Shown here in pieces: positions 35,691-46,689 of a DNA stretch of 64,000 nucleotides (positions within the stretch are counted from its first letter, which is position 1; every line of letters starts with the position of its first letter). This stretch comes from Albula goreensis (taxonomy: Eukaryota; Chordata; Actinopteri; Albuliformes; Albulidae). The notes under the pieces are model-generated. The model was not told the DNA's origin. It saw only the letters and a program-made list of their open reading frames with translations, and did not search any database. The position numbers and the translations under genes were made by a program. Location: contig CM040753.1 in assembly GCA_022829145.1 (NCBI GenBank), positions 8,660,884 through 8,724,883 on the forward strand, written 5' to 3'.

Positions 35691-36102
35691 TGCCGTGCTC
35701 AATCCCATCTGCTCTAAAATGCAGGTCTGAGCCGTGGGAATGAGGCTTTAGGGCAGCAGTTTGTGAGCTTTTACGTTTGACAAATCGTGTCTGCAAAGGG
35801 ACTGTCATGACACACTGGAAAAACACTATTCCCTTAATTTTTATTTTTGTGCAAGCCGATTTATAGTAGCTAGCATGATGTATTTGTGTCAGCATAAACC
35901 TCCTGAAATCAAACTACTATTAGTACTGTTACGACTAATACAACTACTACTACTAATATTAATAATAATATTAAATAATATTAAATAATATGTTGTTGTT
36001 TTCAATATTGTTGTTATTTTAGTTGGTATTATTCTATAGATCACCCAATGACTTTTGGCAGATTCTTCTTAGATTGTAAAAAAGCTCAATAAGTATGGAG
36101 TT
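35691..36102. other. Non-coding sequence with AT-rich triplets
   Basis: ACT and AAT triplets make a low-complexity tract at 35941-36010. No other feature before the minisatellite. Confidence 0.6.
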
Positions 36103-36621
36103 CACTGAGGGAATATTTTCAGTGTGATTTAAACAGTAAGCTGCAGGTGCTCCAGTCCTGCACTGACGGAATATCTTCAGTGTGATTTAAACAGTAAGTT
36201 GCAGGTACTCCAGTCCTGCACTGACGGAATATCTTCAGTGTGATTTAAACAATATGTTGCAGGTACTCCAGTCCTGCACTGACGGAATATCTTCAGTGTG
36301 ATTTAAACAGTAAGTTGCAGGTACTCCAGTCCTGCTCTGACGGAATATCCTCTGCGTGATTTAAACAATAAGTTGCAGGTACTCCAGTCCTGCACTGACG
36401 GAATATCCTCTGCGTGATTTAAACAGTAAGTTGCAGGTACTCCAGTCCTGCACTGACGGAATATCCTCTGCGTGATTTAAACAGTAAGTTGCAGGTACTC
36501 CAGTCCTGCACTGATGGAATATCTTCAGTGTGATTTAAACAGTAAGTTGCAGGTACTCCAGTCCTGCACTGATGGAATATCCTCTGCGTGATTTAAACAG
36601 TAAGTTGCAGGTACTCCAGTC
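36103..36621. repeat. 58-bp minisatellite, about nine units
   Basis: Units start at 36124 and every 58 bp after that through 36588; the last is partial and a partial unit precedes the first. Each begins GTGATTTAAACAGTAAGTTG and includes CAGGTACTCCAGTCCTGC, whose GCAGG/CCTGC ends and ACT/AGT inner bases form an imperfect palindrome. The unit end has two states, CTTCAGT (A) and CCTCTGC (B), ordered A A A B B B A B. Copies otherwise differ at few positions, implying recent homogenisation. Six units (2, 4, 6-9) carry GTAAGT, identical to a consensus 5' splice site. It is not a CRISPR array, because no unique spacers exist. Confidence 0.97.
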
Positions 36622-37420
36622 GTTTTCTTGTGACATTGCCACCTGCGTTAGCTTCAGCAGCACCGCAGGTGAACAAATCACTGCCACTCTTAAAAATGGT
36701 TTGGTTCTGCAGCCCACGGGTGAATATTAAAATCCATTGTGACAGGCCTGGTAGGAAAAAATTACTCATAATGTTGAGCCCTATGTACTTCTGAAAATGA
36801 AATGTGCAGTACTGCCATTGTCCCAGAGTTTATGTTATTACAGTGCTATGTTCAGTATCATTTCATTCAATCCGTTCAGATTTTGAATTAGTTTTTTAAA
36901 TATCGGAGAAGCCAAAATTATGGGAGTGCATTTTCCCATGAGTACATTGTGAAGCGTGTCAGGAGTTAAAAAGATAGCCACTTCTTACTTTTATGTTTTG
37001 AAACTTCCTCTCATAAGTCTCCACCAGCTCTTGCATGGATTTTTTCTTCTTCTTCTTCTTCTCCTTCCATTTTCCTGGGGAGAAATCTGCCAATCTGGAA
37101 AGATTAACGCCCCATGTTTGATAAACCCTTCCCTCCAATTTCCACCCGGCCAACTGCAGAAGCCACCACCGCTTGTAAGATCAGGAATGATCACCTAATT
37201 CACTCAAGCACAAAATACAATTCCGAGGAGAAGGGCAGAGAGTGTAACGCGTGGCGGCATAGCCTCCAACTTACCGCGAAGTGACAGGAAGGAGCCGCCT
37301 ACATGCCAGGTGTCATCTCACGTGGTCATGTGACCACCCCCCTCACCCCTCATCGACTGCTGTCGATGTGGATGGGAAACGGAGCGAGCGAGACGGGCAG
37401 ACGTGGCTGTGGTGTGTTGC
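36622..37420. other. Non-coding sequence
   Basis: A (TTC)n tract lies near 37047-37063. The block at about 37090-37300 is complex with some CpGs and might be regulatory. Small frames on both strands are not genes. Confidence 0.45.
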
Positions 37421-37463
37421 ATGTGTGTGTGTGTGTGTGTGTGGCTGCGTGTGTGCTCGTGCT
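37421..37463. repeat. (TG)n microsatellite, interrupted
   Basis: About 11 perfect TG units, then GGCTGCG and further TG. Overlapping frames rich in cysteine and valine, or in histidine and threonine, are artefacts. Confidence 0.9.
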
Positions 37464-38220
37464 ATGGTGCCCATCACCAGCCTGTTTGCGCCTGTGATTT
37501 TAGTCAGTCCAGTCATGAAGTCAGCAGGACAAGCAAGGTCAGATACACGGCCCTGTTCCTCTGTCTCCTCAGATGTTGTCATGTGTATTGAACAGAAAAT
37601 CCTAGGACATTCCTATTGCATTCTGAAGTACATTACATTTCCTTGGAGATTCTGAATTTGGTAGCTGCACTAGTAGTAGATAATGTTTGGTAATGATTTA
37701 TGCAGTTTTGTGAACCATGCATATACCTCTCTCCTGTAAGTCTGGCAAAAGCAGAGGAGTGCAAAGTGACAAACATCCCCACATTCAGGATGTAACCAAC
37801 ATTCTCAACCAATCAATTCAACTCAGTGAAGACTGGATTAAGGTGGACAGAAGAGGGCTATAGGTGAGGTCGGTTCAAAAAATTCCCTGAGAATTTGATC
37901 AATGTCTATGCTGTCATGTCATGGGTGTGGCAAGAACTGTTAGTACTAAGTGCTGGTACTAGACTGTTGGATGAGAGGGTCTTGAGATGTTTTAAGATCT
38001 GACCTCAGGGTTAATGACAGTTGTAGTCTTCAAGAGTCTAGTAATGAAGAGATGAACAAGAGTTATTCCTGCTTATTCAGACCAAATAACATGAGGCCAG
38101 TGCACAGTGTGGTGACACGGTTATCTGTTCTACACTTTGAACCTTGAAGGTGTCAGTGATAAACTGCTGAAGATGTTCCTTTCTTTGAAATCCAGAAATG
38201 CACCTGTATTGTACCCCCCC
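37464..38220. other. Non-coding sequence
   Basis: No gene or mobile element recognised. It ends in a 7-base C run. Confidence 0.55.
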
Positions 38221-38258
38221 AAAAAATAAATAAAATAAAATAAAAATAAAATAAAAAC
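38221..38258. repeat. A-rich (AAAAT)n tract
   Basis: Imperfect AAAT/AAAAT units. Low complexity. Confidence 0.9.
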
Positions 38259-38379
38259 CTTACATAGTGTGTTTGGGTGCAATTGCATAGAATTGTTTAT
38301 GTCAGCTGTGTTTTTGCTACACACATCTGGCTTGCACAATTTCATTCTGATGAACAGTAAAAGGTCCATTCGAGCTTAT

Positions 38380-38810
38380 GATGCGAAAAGAATCTGAACG
38401 GTGGCCACTCGCTGTAAAGCTAAAAGGATTTGAACGGGGAATAGCGCGTGTGCCTGTGACAGGGGTCTACAGCTGTCTCCTCAAATAAAATCCCGCCATT
38501 TCCAACTGGTCTTCAAATGTTAACAAGAGGTGGAAATATTCTTTGTTGTTTTATTCATGGGCTCACTTGCCAATGCTCGTGTAGATTTAAGAAGACAAAC
38601 AGCGCCTGCAAATCCGGCTGGAACGCTGTTTGACTAAATGACATTTTGCTCCACTGCAGCTTTAATCGTAAAGAAAACAGTAGCGGATCAGTACTTAAAC
38701 CTTTGTCTCACGGCGAATATCATTTTCAATATCATGGAGGGGGAGAAAAAACATCCTTTTGAAGTGTTTGCAGTCTTTGGATCCTCAGAGGGCTCTTTCA
38801 GTGTTAGTTA
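38380..38810. promoter_or_regulatory. Candidate regulatory element (inferred)
   Basis: Complex block with GTTGTTTTATTCATGGGC near 38546, GCAGCTTTAATCGTAAAG near 38658 and scattered CpGs. AAGAATCTGAACGG and AGGATTTGAACGG occur 37 bp apart (about 38390 and 38426). The function is not shown. Confidence 0.3.
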
Positions 38811-38934
38811 ATACTAGGATGGCATTAAATAAAATGTACTACTTAAATTCCCATGGGGTTGGGAGCAGGGTGAACATCTCAGAAGTATGCTTCACCAGAC
38901 TTGCAATGCAATGACACTGCTGTACTAATGTAAA

Positions 38935-39110
38935 ACACGATAAAGATGCATTAACGGGACCCCTGCAGGAGGGGGGGGCACGGCCCCCTGCGGAGGAAGG
39001 TGAGAGCCATCCATCGCTCCCCTGCGCACGGACCGTACCGTGAGCAAACACCGCGGGCGCGATCCCTCACAGCGCGCAAGCGGATTGCCCCGAGGGTACA
39101 GCCGGTGTTA
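38935..39110. promoter_or_regulatory. Short CpG-island-like patch
   Basis: By hand count about 17 CpGs in roughly 165 bp. At its start GCAGGAGGGGGGG and GGCCCCCTGC (about 38966-38992) can pair as a hairpin. It is followed by a strong quadruplex motif at 39220. No TATA box or exon is visible. It could be an unannotated promoter or a CpG-rich enhancer. Confidence 0.35.
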
Positions 39111-39219
39111 TTTGTAAAAACACAAGACTTCACTTTGTGGGGGTTGAGCCTGGGCGCCTAGCGGTAAACAGGTGGGGTGATTGATTAGACAGCCTTGCTA
39201 CGGAAAATGTGCCGGACTT

Positions 39220-39251
39220 GGGGGCTGGGGTGGGGAGGGGAGGGGAGGGGG
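39220..39251 (+). other. Strong G-quadruplex motif
   Basis: Six G runs (5, 4, 4, 4, 4 and 5) separated by loops of 2, 1, 1, 1 and 1 bases. This is the best quadruplex motif in the window. Confidence 0.8.
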
Positions 39252-39279
39252 CAGTCTGCGCTACCTTGTAAAGTTAAAA

Positions 39280-39450
39280 ATGATTGTGTGCCGTCTTGTC
39301 TTTTTCGGTCATGGTGCCGGCAACGTTTGGGCAATGGAATATCATATTTTATGTAACCGTCTGTGGGCTGTTCGGGAAACCTTTCGGTGGAATATAAATT
39401 CAATATCGTATTATTTCTTGCACTGATAAAGTGACAGGCATTTGGCAAAC
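39280..39450. promoter_or_regulatory. Candidate regulatory element (inferred)
   Basis: Complex sequence with CpGs throughout, a TTTATGTAACCGTCTG segment near 39348 and TTGCACTGATAAAGTGACAG near 39418. Opposed frames of 81 and 87 codons overlap, neither protein-like. Confidence 0.33.
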
Positions 39451-40149
39451 AGGACAGAAAGCACTGAATAGTACTTTGTGAAAATGCCCCTGTAAGCTGT
39501 AATCAAATATTCATCCTGCCAGTAATTTCCCTCACTTTACATGGGCTGTCTCCACTTTACTGAAAAAATGTATTCTAAAGCTATGATTATGCATATTAGA
39601 AAATTGAGAAATCAACAATGTTTTCATGCATGCCGAATCACAATCGTGTGCCATTACCTCAAGCAGTGTCATCAACATAGTTCTTCAGCTACCTCTGTAT
39701 TCATTAACATTATTCATGTCATAATTGCAAATAGCTGTTATTGTATGTGACACTTGAAATGCTTGCAAATAATATGTATACTTAACCAAAGTGAAAGACT
39801 AGATACTTTAGCACAAGTATCCATCATTGTTTTTACTGTCAAACACCTATAGTTTCAAATCAGTGATTAAACCCCAACCCTCCAACCTCTAACACTTAAG
39901 CAGCAGCCAGAGCTAACACTGGTGTCCCAAAAACCGGCACGCAACATCAGTACTGCAATATATGCATATAAGCATATATGTACTTCTCAATGCACATATA
40001 TGCTTTGTATGTCTTATTTACTAATATACAACAAAATGATTTGTTGTTGTTATAAATTCAGCCTGTACTAGCATTGGTTTACCACTGTAAAATAACAGAA
40101 GATGTGACCATACATTGCTGGTGGCCTCTCCTGCTTTAGCGTTGGTTAT
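39451..40149. other. Non-coding, AT-rich sequence
   Basis: ATATATGCATATAAGCATAT at about 39958-39977 followed by GCACATATATGC gives overlapping palindromic, POU-like words. No gene. Confidence 0.5.
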
Positions 40150-40480
40150 GCACAGTGCACCAGAGAGGGAGCAGTGTCGAGTGCACACAGGTTGACGCGT
40201 CTGTCAGATCCCAGCTGTTCCGAAGTTGTGTGTTCAGGTGTTTTCGGTAAAACGGCGCATTCGGAAGGGGGCCTCTTGGCTCTGTCTCACTGCATCGATT
40301 CATTGTGCTGTCATTTAATGAGATCACATCGCTCATCAAGGTTCATTTGCTGTGCATAGACAAAATAGATTTAATTAGGCTACCAGTGAAAGGCGTGCAC
40401 GTGTCTGTCTCCTTCTGAAATAATGACACATTTACATTTAACCATCATTTCTAATTAGTCTGTTGGGTTTATATAAAGCT
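40150..40480. promoter_or_regulatory. Candidate regulatory element, strongest by texture
   Basis: About 330 bp without repeats. It combines CpG-bearing sequence (about 40178-40265) with dense homeodomain-type cores: CTGTCATTTAATGAGATCAC near 40308, ATAGATTTAATTAGGC near 40366 and TTTCTAATTAGTCTG near 40448, plus GCGTGCACGTG near 40393 (E-box-like CACGTG). This mixture is what developmental enhancers typically show. Conservation is untested. Confidence 0.4.
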
Positions 40481-41229
40481 AAAGTTCAGCAAATGACAAA
40501 CAACTGTGTTTGCAATTAAACAGTCGGATCAGCAGCCACTTTTTTTTTTTTGTTTGTCTGCTGTTCACACTGCTTTCTTTGGGGAAATAATGTGTTCCCT
40601 ATTGTCCAAGACCCATTTGACTGGGACCAAGTCAGCCCAGAATCAAATACCATCCATGATGAAGAAATGGAAAATATCAGAAGAGAAATTTCTAAGCACT
40701 CGAGACTTAGAACTGTGTCTTATCTGTTTGCAAATAGCTTGCTTGTTCCTTCATATTCCAGTCAACAAATATGTTTATCTTTATATTCACCCATACATTT
40801 GCATATATATCAAGATATGTCATTCATTGCCATTTTGTAATTTAAAATTCAACAAATTTTTAGAGGTCTGTCTTCTGTTGAGTGCCACACCACACCATGT
40901 TAAGCTTGTTATTTAGTGATAGGTCACCCAAATGTGCTCTAGAGCAGTCAGGTGCAAAGCAAATGGCACAAAAATCTGCCATTCGCTGATATCCTGGTGG
41001 TGTATTCTAAGAGCCGGAATATCAAAATCATATGATATCAGCAACTTGCAGGCCATAAAAAACACACCCCACTGCCTCTGTGAAAAGTATGGAAAGATCT
41101 GTGCATCATAAAATTATTTAAAATTATTTTCATTATTTCGACTTCTGTGACCTCTGTTTGACAGAATATGGTGAATTTCATGGAGGAGAGAAAACGACTC
41201 GAGGACAAGGACATGACATGTACTAATCC
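40481..41229. other. Non-coding sequence, with one protein-like reading
   Basis: Between 40610 and about 40730 one + frame reads as a charged, helix-like peptide (DPFDWDQ..., then DEEMENIRREI). No good 5' splice site follows and the upstream acceptor is weak, so I do not call an exon. An octamer in reverse (ATTTGCAT) lies at 40797-40804. Confidence 0.4.
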
Positions 41230-41420
41230 AGTGTGCAGTTTGCCATTCATATTTTATCAGCCCGTGGCGTATCTCCTATTTATACTTGTTATTATGGCTC
41301 AGCTCACTGCCCATGCTGCTGCTGCTGCCACTGCTCTTGTATGATTGTTTGATTGGTCATTCGTAATTATGACAGATAATTGTTTCAATTCATTTAAACG
41401 ATAAATACATAATGATCTTT
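41230..41420. promoter_or_regulatory. Candidate regulatory element (inferred)
   Basis: Complex block with GATTGGTCATTCGTAATTAT near 41352, ACAGATAATTG and TCATTTAAACG near 41390, and a short (CTG)4-like stretch near 41315. Confidence 0.33.
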
Positions 41421-41929
41421 CACCATGTGGGTGTAAGAGGCAGTTTTCTCAGCTAATATTCCAGACTGTTTACAGTGATCCCATCTCATTTTTCTGTCAC
41501 ATAATATGATATTTCCTGTACATGACCTTTTTGCAGACAGCACTGTAAATCTGCATCAATATTTATAAGTACATAATGAAGTAGAAAAACAGCAAGTATT
41601 TTTCATATGCCAGTGAATGATTTATGCTTTTCCACTGTGGCTTCACCTTAATTACTCAACACGCATATTATTGTCATCTCAGGCTGATGGATCACTGAAC
41701 TAGGAACTTTTGGGCTGTCACAAGATTGCTACAATACGCCCTCTCAGAGGAAAACCACCAGTGCAACATGTGGCTGGTGGTGGAGAAACAGAAAGGCTTT
41801 CATGTACGTTATTTATAATGTGCTATCGCTGTGCTGTAGCTGTGTATTGTTTTGCTGCAGCATCTCAAACACATTCACAGAAGTGTGATGGCAGCAAGGA
41901 AAAAATAGTTTTATTTACAGGCATTATAA
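41421..41929. other. Non-coding sequence
   Basis: Nothing recognised beyond short chance frames. Confidence 0.5.
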
Positions 41930-42220
41930 TGCACCGTGCCTCAGGTAGAGGCTCTTGTTGGTGAGTTGGCCAGCCTCCACTCAGGAACTTCCTGTGGCGT
42001 GCTGGCCTGTCGGACGCATTGTTTCCTGATCTCCGCACGAGCGGGCTGACCCACATCAGGCCAAAGCCACATGTTAATGCACATGTAATCCACATCCTGC
42101 TGCGGAGGATGATCTCCTGGCATGTCTACTGCCAAAGCCGCTGTTTCCACGGCGCCGGCCATGTGGCGCAGGCAAGGCTATTTGTCTGGACGTCATCTGG
42201 CCAGAAACATTAGCTATCAT
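41930..42220. promoter_or_regulatory. Candidate regulatory element, GC-richer
   Basis: High-complexity, CpG-bearing block with CCACATGTTAATGCACATGT followed by AATCC near 42068, a duplicated ACATGT around a homeodomain core. Four overlapping short frames on both strands reflect GC content. Confidence 0.32.
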
Positions 42221-44244
42221 GTGCTGCAGCTACCATGTGCTTGTGTTCCATCATGTCTGATAGTGTCTGAATACTGTCAAACTACTTATCATTGTAGGCA
42301 TCCATATGGTACTTCATATTGTTCATCAAAAGGCTAATAACAAAGACTGTAAAGAAATAGCATTTTAATTCACATCTGAGAGATTAATTGATTGATGAAG
42401 TCCCCCAAAAAAATCCATCAAATATATTTTGAATCTATTGACAGTGAATCCTAATTTTTTGGCACCACTATGTTCACATGTGCATTCATAGAACTCCTGT
42501 CTGGTAAGCAAGTCAGTTATGGACCAAACTGCTGATAAACAAGTGACTGTTTCTTTTTCTTTTACTGAAACACAGAACTTTTAAGCATATAAGTCCTGAG
42601 TTCAACTGTATGTGATTAAGAACTGTAACTAATGTGGTTTAGATATCTGTAGATACTCTTGGATGTGGGTTTAAGCATTTTTGCAGATAATGCGACTAAT
42701 TCCAGGGAACATGTTGGCATATAGCACTTAAGGTTTTTGATGCTCCGCTGAGCAGTAAGTTACCGTTTAACAGGCTTTTAATCTGACGCTTGTATTATGG
42801 GCCCCTTGAGTACTTTCCCCAGCATGCAGAGGTAAATAATGTAGTGGATTTTTTTTCTCACTCATACTCACAAGCTTTATTGGCAAACAGCACTCAGCAG
42901 TGATAAATTACAGCTCCAAGAAAACAGAAAGTAGTGAGTTTTAAAGATGTGCGTTTTCATTAATTATCGTGATGTTCCTGGATGGTGTAATGATGCTCTT
43001 TATGCTTTCATACTCCATTTGTGAGTACGTGTGTGTGTGTGTGTGTGTGTGTGTTTCACAGGATATACTGTTATTTGAAATGAACATGAAAATCGGCTAA
43101 TGAAAACAGAACTAAAGCTTCTGTAGTGAATTAGGGCCCACACTGGTGAGAGGATGGGTTGCCTTGCTTCAGTCTGCTGTTAAAAAGCTGATGAAATGGA
43201 AGTGGAATCTGAACAGCATCTGTCAGCAGGGGACCTGTTGAGAAGGAGCAGGAAAGAGCAGAGGAAGGAACTCAGAAGACAAAAAAGTGCAATAGCATGT
43301 TTTTGGTTATTAGGGAACATTTATGCAATTATCATAATCATCAGTCCACACAAGTTGACATGTCAGGTTGTCGGCTGAAGAGTATGCAAGTATGTAGTTG
43401 CTATGGATATAAATAGTTCACTCCACAGGGAGAAAGGTTTAAAAAAAGGATATAACAAGATTGTAATCTGGATTTAAGTATTGAAATAGTCTATGATTCC
43501 GCTATGTAATGAGACAGGCCATTCAATGGTGTTGTGCCCTGTAGCCAGAGGCCCTGCTATTGGTTTTAAATCTTATAATTTTAGGGATGATTAGGTAGCC
43601 GGTTGCCCAAGACTGTATGGATCTAGCAGCATTATATTGAATAATAACAGCACTTTTGATGCAATTTAATAACAAAATAGCAAAATGACACTGACCACAC
43701 TTTCTGTTTTACCTTTAGGCTCGTTGTAGTGAAACCTCAAGTTTTTAATGCTGGCAGCAACTCTTAAGTATTCTGTGGGTAATGGGTATTCTGTTTCTCA
43801 ACCCTACAGGACATGAAAGAGTTGAGTGTCCTGTGGATTAGTCATGGTCGAAATGAAGGTTTATGAGCCGTGTTCCATTCACTTGCTACATTCAGCTGTC
43901 AATCATTGACTTGTTTAAACTTGTTTGAAAATGTTTTTCTTTCCTCAACAAATGTGGTCATTGGTACAAATAACTTAGTCAGTGATGCTGTATTTTATCT
44001 CTTCCCATTTCCGTTTAGTCCCCCATCACACATGCAGATAGCAAGCACTTAAGCTAAGGCTACATCACTCTGTCATTTAAAGTTGGTACGCAGCCATCTT
44101 ATCATGGTTTATGTAATCTGTATCATTGATCAGCACATGTTCAATATTCCAACCTATCTATATCCTGTACATAAAACAAAAGGTACTGATAAATGGCTTA
44201 TTTTCACAGAGCATGGCATTACCCTGGGTGAAGTTGACCGTATT
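42221..44244. other. Non-coding sequence with one microsatellite
   Basis: (GT)13 at 43029-43054. A complex stretch with CpGs at about 42690-42830 may be regulatory. No gene is recognised. Confidence 0.5.
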
Positions 44245-44390
44245 AGCTTACATTTTACATATTATACAGCTGGATGTTTCCTTAAGAAGTTCAGATTAAA
44301 TACCTCAGTCAAGGGCACAGCAATACGGCTACATCTGGGACCTAAACCTGTGGTCCTCTGGTCACAGATCAGGTCCCCTCACCCCTTCAC
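44245..44390 (-). mobile_element. Partial tRNA-derived SINE, reverse orientation
   Basis: On the + strand CATTTTACATATTATACAGC followed by TGGATGTTTCCTTAAG is the complement of the SINE middle. AGATTAAATACCTCAGTCAA then GGGCACAGCAATACG matches the complement of 'CTTGAGCAAGGTACTTAACCT'. Next, CATCTGGGACCTAAACCTGT is the complement of the B-box segment. The 3' tail with the TCTTATCCAGA block is missing on the left side, so this copy is truncated as well as diverged. The 106-codon frame crossing it is incidental. Confidence 0.78.
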
Positions 44391-45724
44391 CTCCCTTTTG
44401 TGAGTTGTCACAAATGTAAAATGTGTGATTGTATTTTCATATTTTCTTTTACAGAACAGTGTGACTTCAGGTACTACATATATCTGAAAATGCCATTGCC
44501 TCTAACTTTTAAAAACAAATTCCAAAGCTCTCGATTTTGGTAGTTTGGTAGTTTTCCCCCGGCAATAGAGACAAAGACACTGCATTATAATGGTGAAATG
44601 GCAGGTCTGACGTAAAGGTGTGGCTTTGCTGCTGCCACGCTGCTCCCGAGCTCTTCCAGGGGGTACCCTGTGTGTGTGTAATTGAGTGGGGATGTTTGAG
44701 CTGGAAGGGGGGAACAGAAACACTTGTCAGGGGTCAGACCCCCCTCTGCATGCGCTGTTTTACCAGAGGAGGAGAATGTCGTATAAAAACGTTCCTCTGC
44801 TGTCTGGACGCTCAGCTTGCAGTTACAGGGACGGATTGGGGGAACAGGAATGAAATGGATTGACAGTGCATGCACGGAGTGACTTATCTGAGCTGTCTTC
44901 ATCTCTCCTGAGCCTAACCGCAGTACAGATTTTAGACGAGGGGAGTTCTCCATGAGAAATAAATGTGGATTTTTTTTTTTTTTTTTTGCTATCTTATTCT
45001 TGTTGTATCAGTCATTACCTGGGTTGGTCTTTCCTGCTGAGAGTGTTTGACAGATCAATGCAGACTGATGGTGTAAAAACTCAGCACCTGTAGGTGAACA
45101 GAACACCCTGGAATGTTCCATCATTACTCAAAACCTGTACACTTTTGGATCCTTGTAAAAGCTTCCAAGTTTCCAACACTGGGCTGCTACGAGTGTGTTT
45201 TGTTTTCATTTTGCATTAGTTGTCATCCTTTGTTTTTAATAATTTCTACTCGACTTTCAGCCATTGCTAAAATGATCAACTTAAACGATTATTTGAGTAT
45301 ACTGAACATCTGTAACTAACATAAATCCTTTGGAATTAGCGGTTGGGAAGCGGGATTTTGCTGGGGCAAATTCCAAGGCATGTGTCACGGGGTAGCAGAC
45401 ACTTGCCCCTGGGATGCAGACTTCTGAGGCAACCGGGAGACCATGTGCCAATTAGAAACTTTTGGCTCATTTCTTTTTTATGGGTGTTCCTCTGACAGCA
45501 TGGGCAATGGTTAGTGTCACACCTACAGTGTGTTAAGAAAGATTAGCCATTATATGCCTTCAGAGTGGTCACATGTGAACTGTTTCCTAAGACTGTGGGA
45601 GTCAGTCTCTCAGTGGGGCTGAATGAAAAGTAGTTCAATATTGGTGGGGAAAAGGTAGCAACAGAGAAACACAAATAATCCATGTTTGGGACTTACCTGT
45701 ATGGTTGTAGTAATTTGTATCTGA

Positions 45725-45726
<2 letters not shown>
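44391..45726. other. Non-coding sequence
   Basis: A complex, CpG-bearing block at about 44600-44950 with a GGGGTCAGACCCC palindrome near 44729 may be regulatory. About 18 T lie at 44971-44988. No gene. Confidence 0.45.

Positions 45727-45803
<77 letters not shown>
45727..45803. repeat. Perfect (TG)n microsatellite, 77 bp
   Basis: About 38 uninterrupted TG units, the longest pure dinucleotide run in the window and probably highly polymorphic. Valine/cysteine and histidine/threonine frames across it are artefacts. Confidence 0.98.
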
Positions 45804-45807
<4 letters not shown>

Positions 45808-46315
45808 GAAGTCAAAGGTTGCAGACATTCCTGTTTGTGGAGAGTCATTGGCAATTATTATATTGGTTAGTTCCAAACTGTCAGTGCTGTGGGGGGTATT
45901 CCCTGGCATGCAGTGTCATGAGGGGTGGGACACCTGCCATATCATTGGATTGGACAATATTTCACGACTAACATATCATTTTAATACACCATTAATAAAC
46001 ATCCCATTGCAACCAGTGGAACTGGTGGTGAATGATAGTATGTTGATAATAAAGCAATGATATGGTAACCATGGGAATGTAAAATTTGCCAGAACAAAAA
46101 GTACATTAGTATACTCACACCACTTTGGAATATGGTAGTCATGTTGGGAGTTTAAAATGTACTCAGGCCTGCCTCAGAGTAGCTCCATTCGTAGTGCCAG
46201 TTTAGTGTACAGCTGCTGTGTATGTTCTGAGACCCAAACATTATTTTAAGCACAAGGAAGCATTTGGCATTTTTTCCACTTAATTGAATAATGAATCGAG
46301 TGCATATAGAGTGGT
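45804..46315. other. Non-coding sequence
   Basis: Unique sequence; nothing recognised. Confidence 0.55.
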
Positions 46316-46363
46316 GTTTGTTGTGTGTGTGTGTGTGTGTGTGTGTGGGATGAGGCTTTGCCT

Positions 46364-46404
<41 letters not shown>

Positions 46405-46410
46405 TGTGTC
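46316..46410. repeat. Two (TG)n tracts around a small hairpin
   Basis: A TG tract to 46347, then TGAGGCTTTGCCTCA (46351-46365; a perfect 6-bp stem with a TTT loop), then a second TG tract to about 46410. Confidence 0.9.
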
Positions 46411-46689
46411 TATACCTATATATGCGCATATGTGTTGTTATGAAATGTCGCACAAATGTTTCCTTTCAGTACTGTTATCAAATTTCAATTTAAAGTGATG
46501 CTATTCAATGTAATATTTATTTTCTATTTATTTCCTTGTGTAGCATAATTGAAAATGTAACCTGAGGTTACAGTCAAATTCACACTCAGGCAAAGGCTGA
46601 AAGTTTGAACAAGGCACCATTATTTTCTAAATAATAATATAAAAATGTGGTGACAGTCTTTTTTCCTATTATTTTTGTACCGTTTCAGT
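46411..46689. other. Non-coding, AT-rich sequence
   Basis: Nothing recognised. Confidence 0.5.

Noticed and set aside
36103-36621. CRISPR-like regular spacing
   Set aside because: Repeats are head to tail with no unique spacers, and the sequence is vertebrate-like; it is a minisatellite.
38380-38450. tRNA B-box-like words (reverse of GTTCAAATCC)
   Set aside because: No matching A-box at proper distance and no cloverleaf; likely chance.
40140-40175. CTCF-like word GCACCAGAGAGGGAGCAGTG
   Set aside because: Several core positions differ from the known CTCF motif; not supportable.
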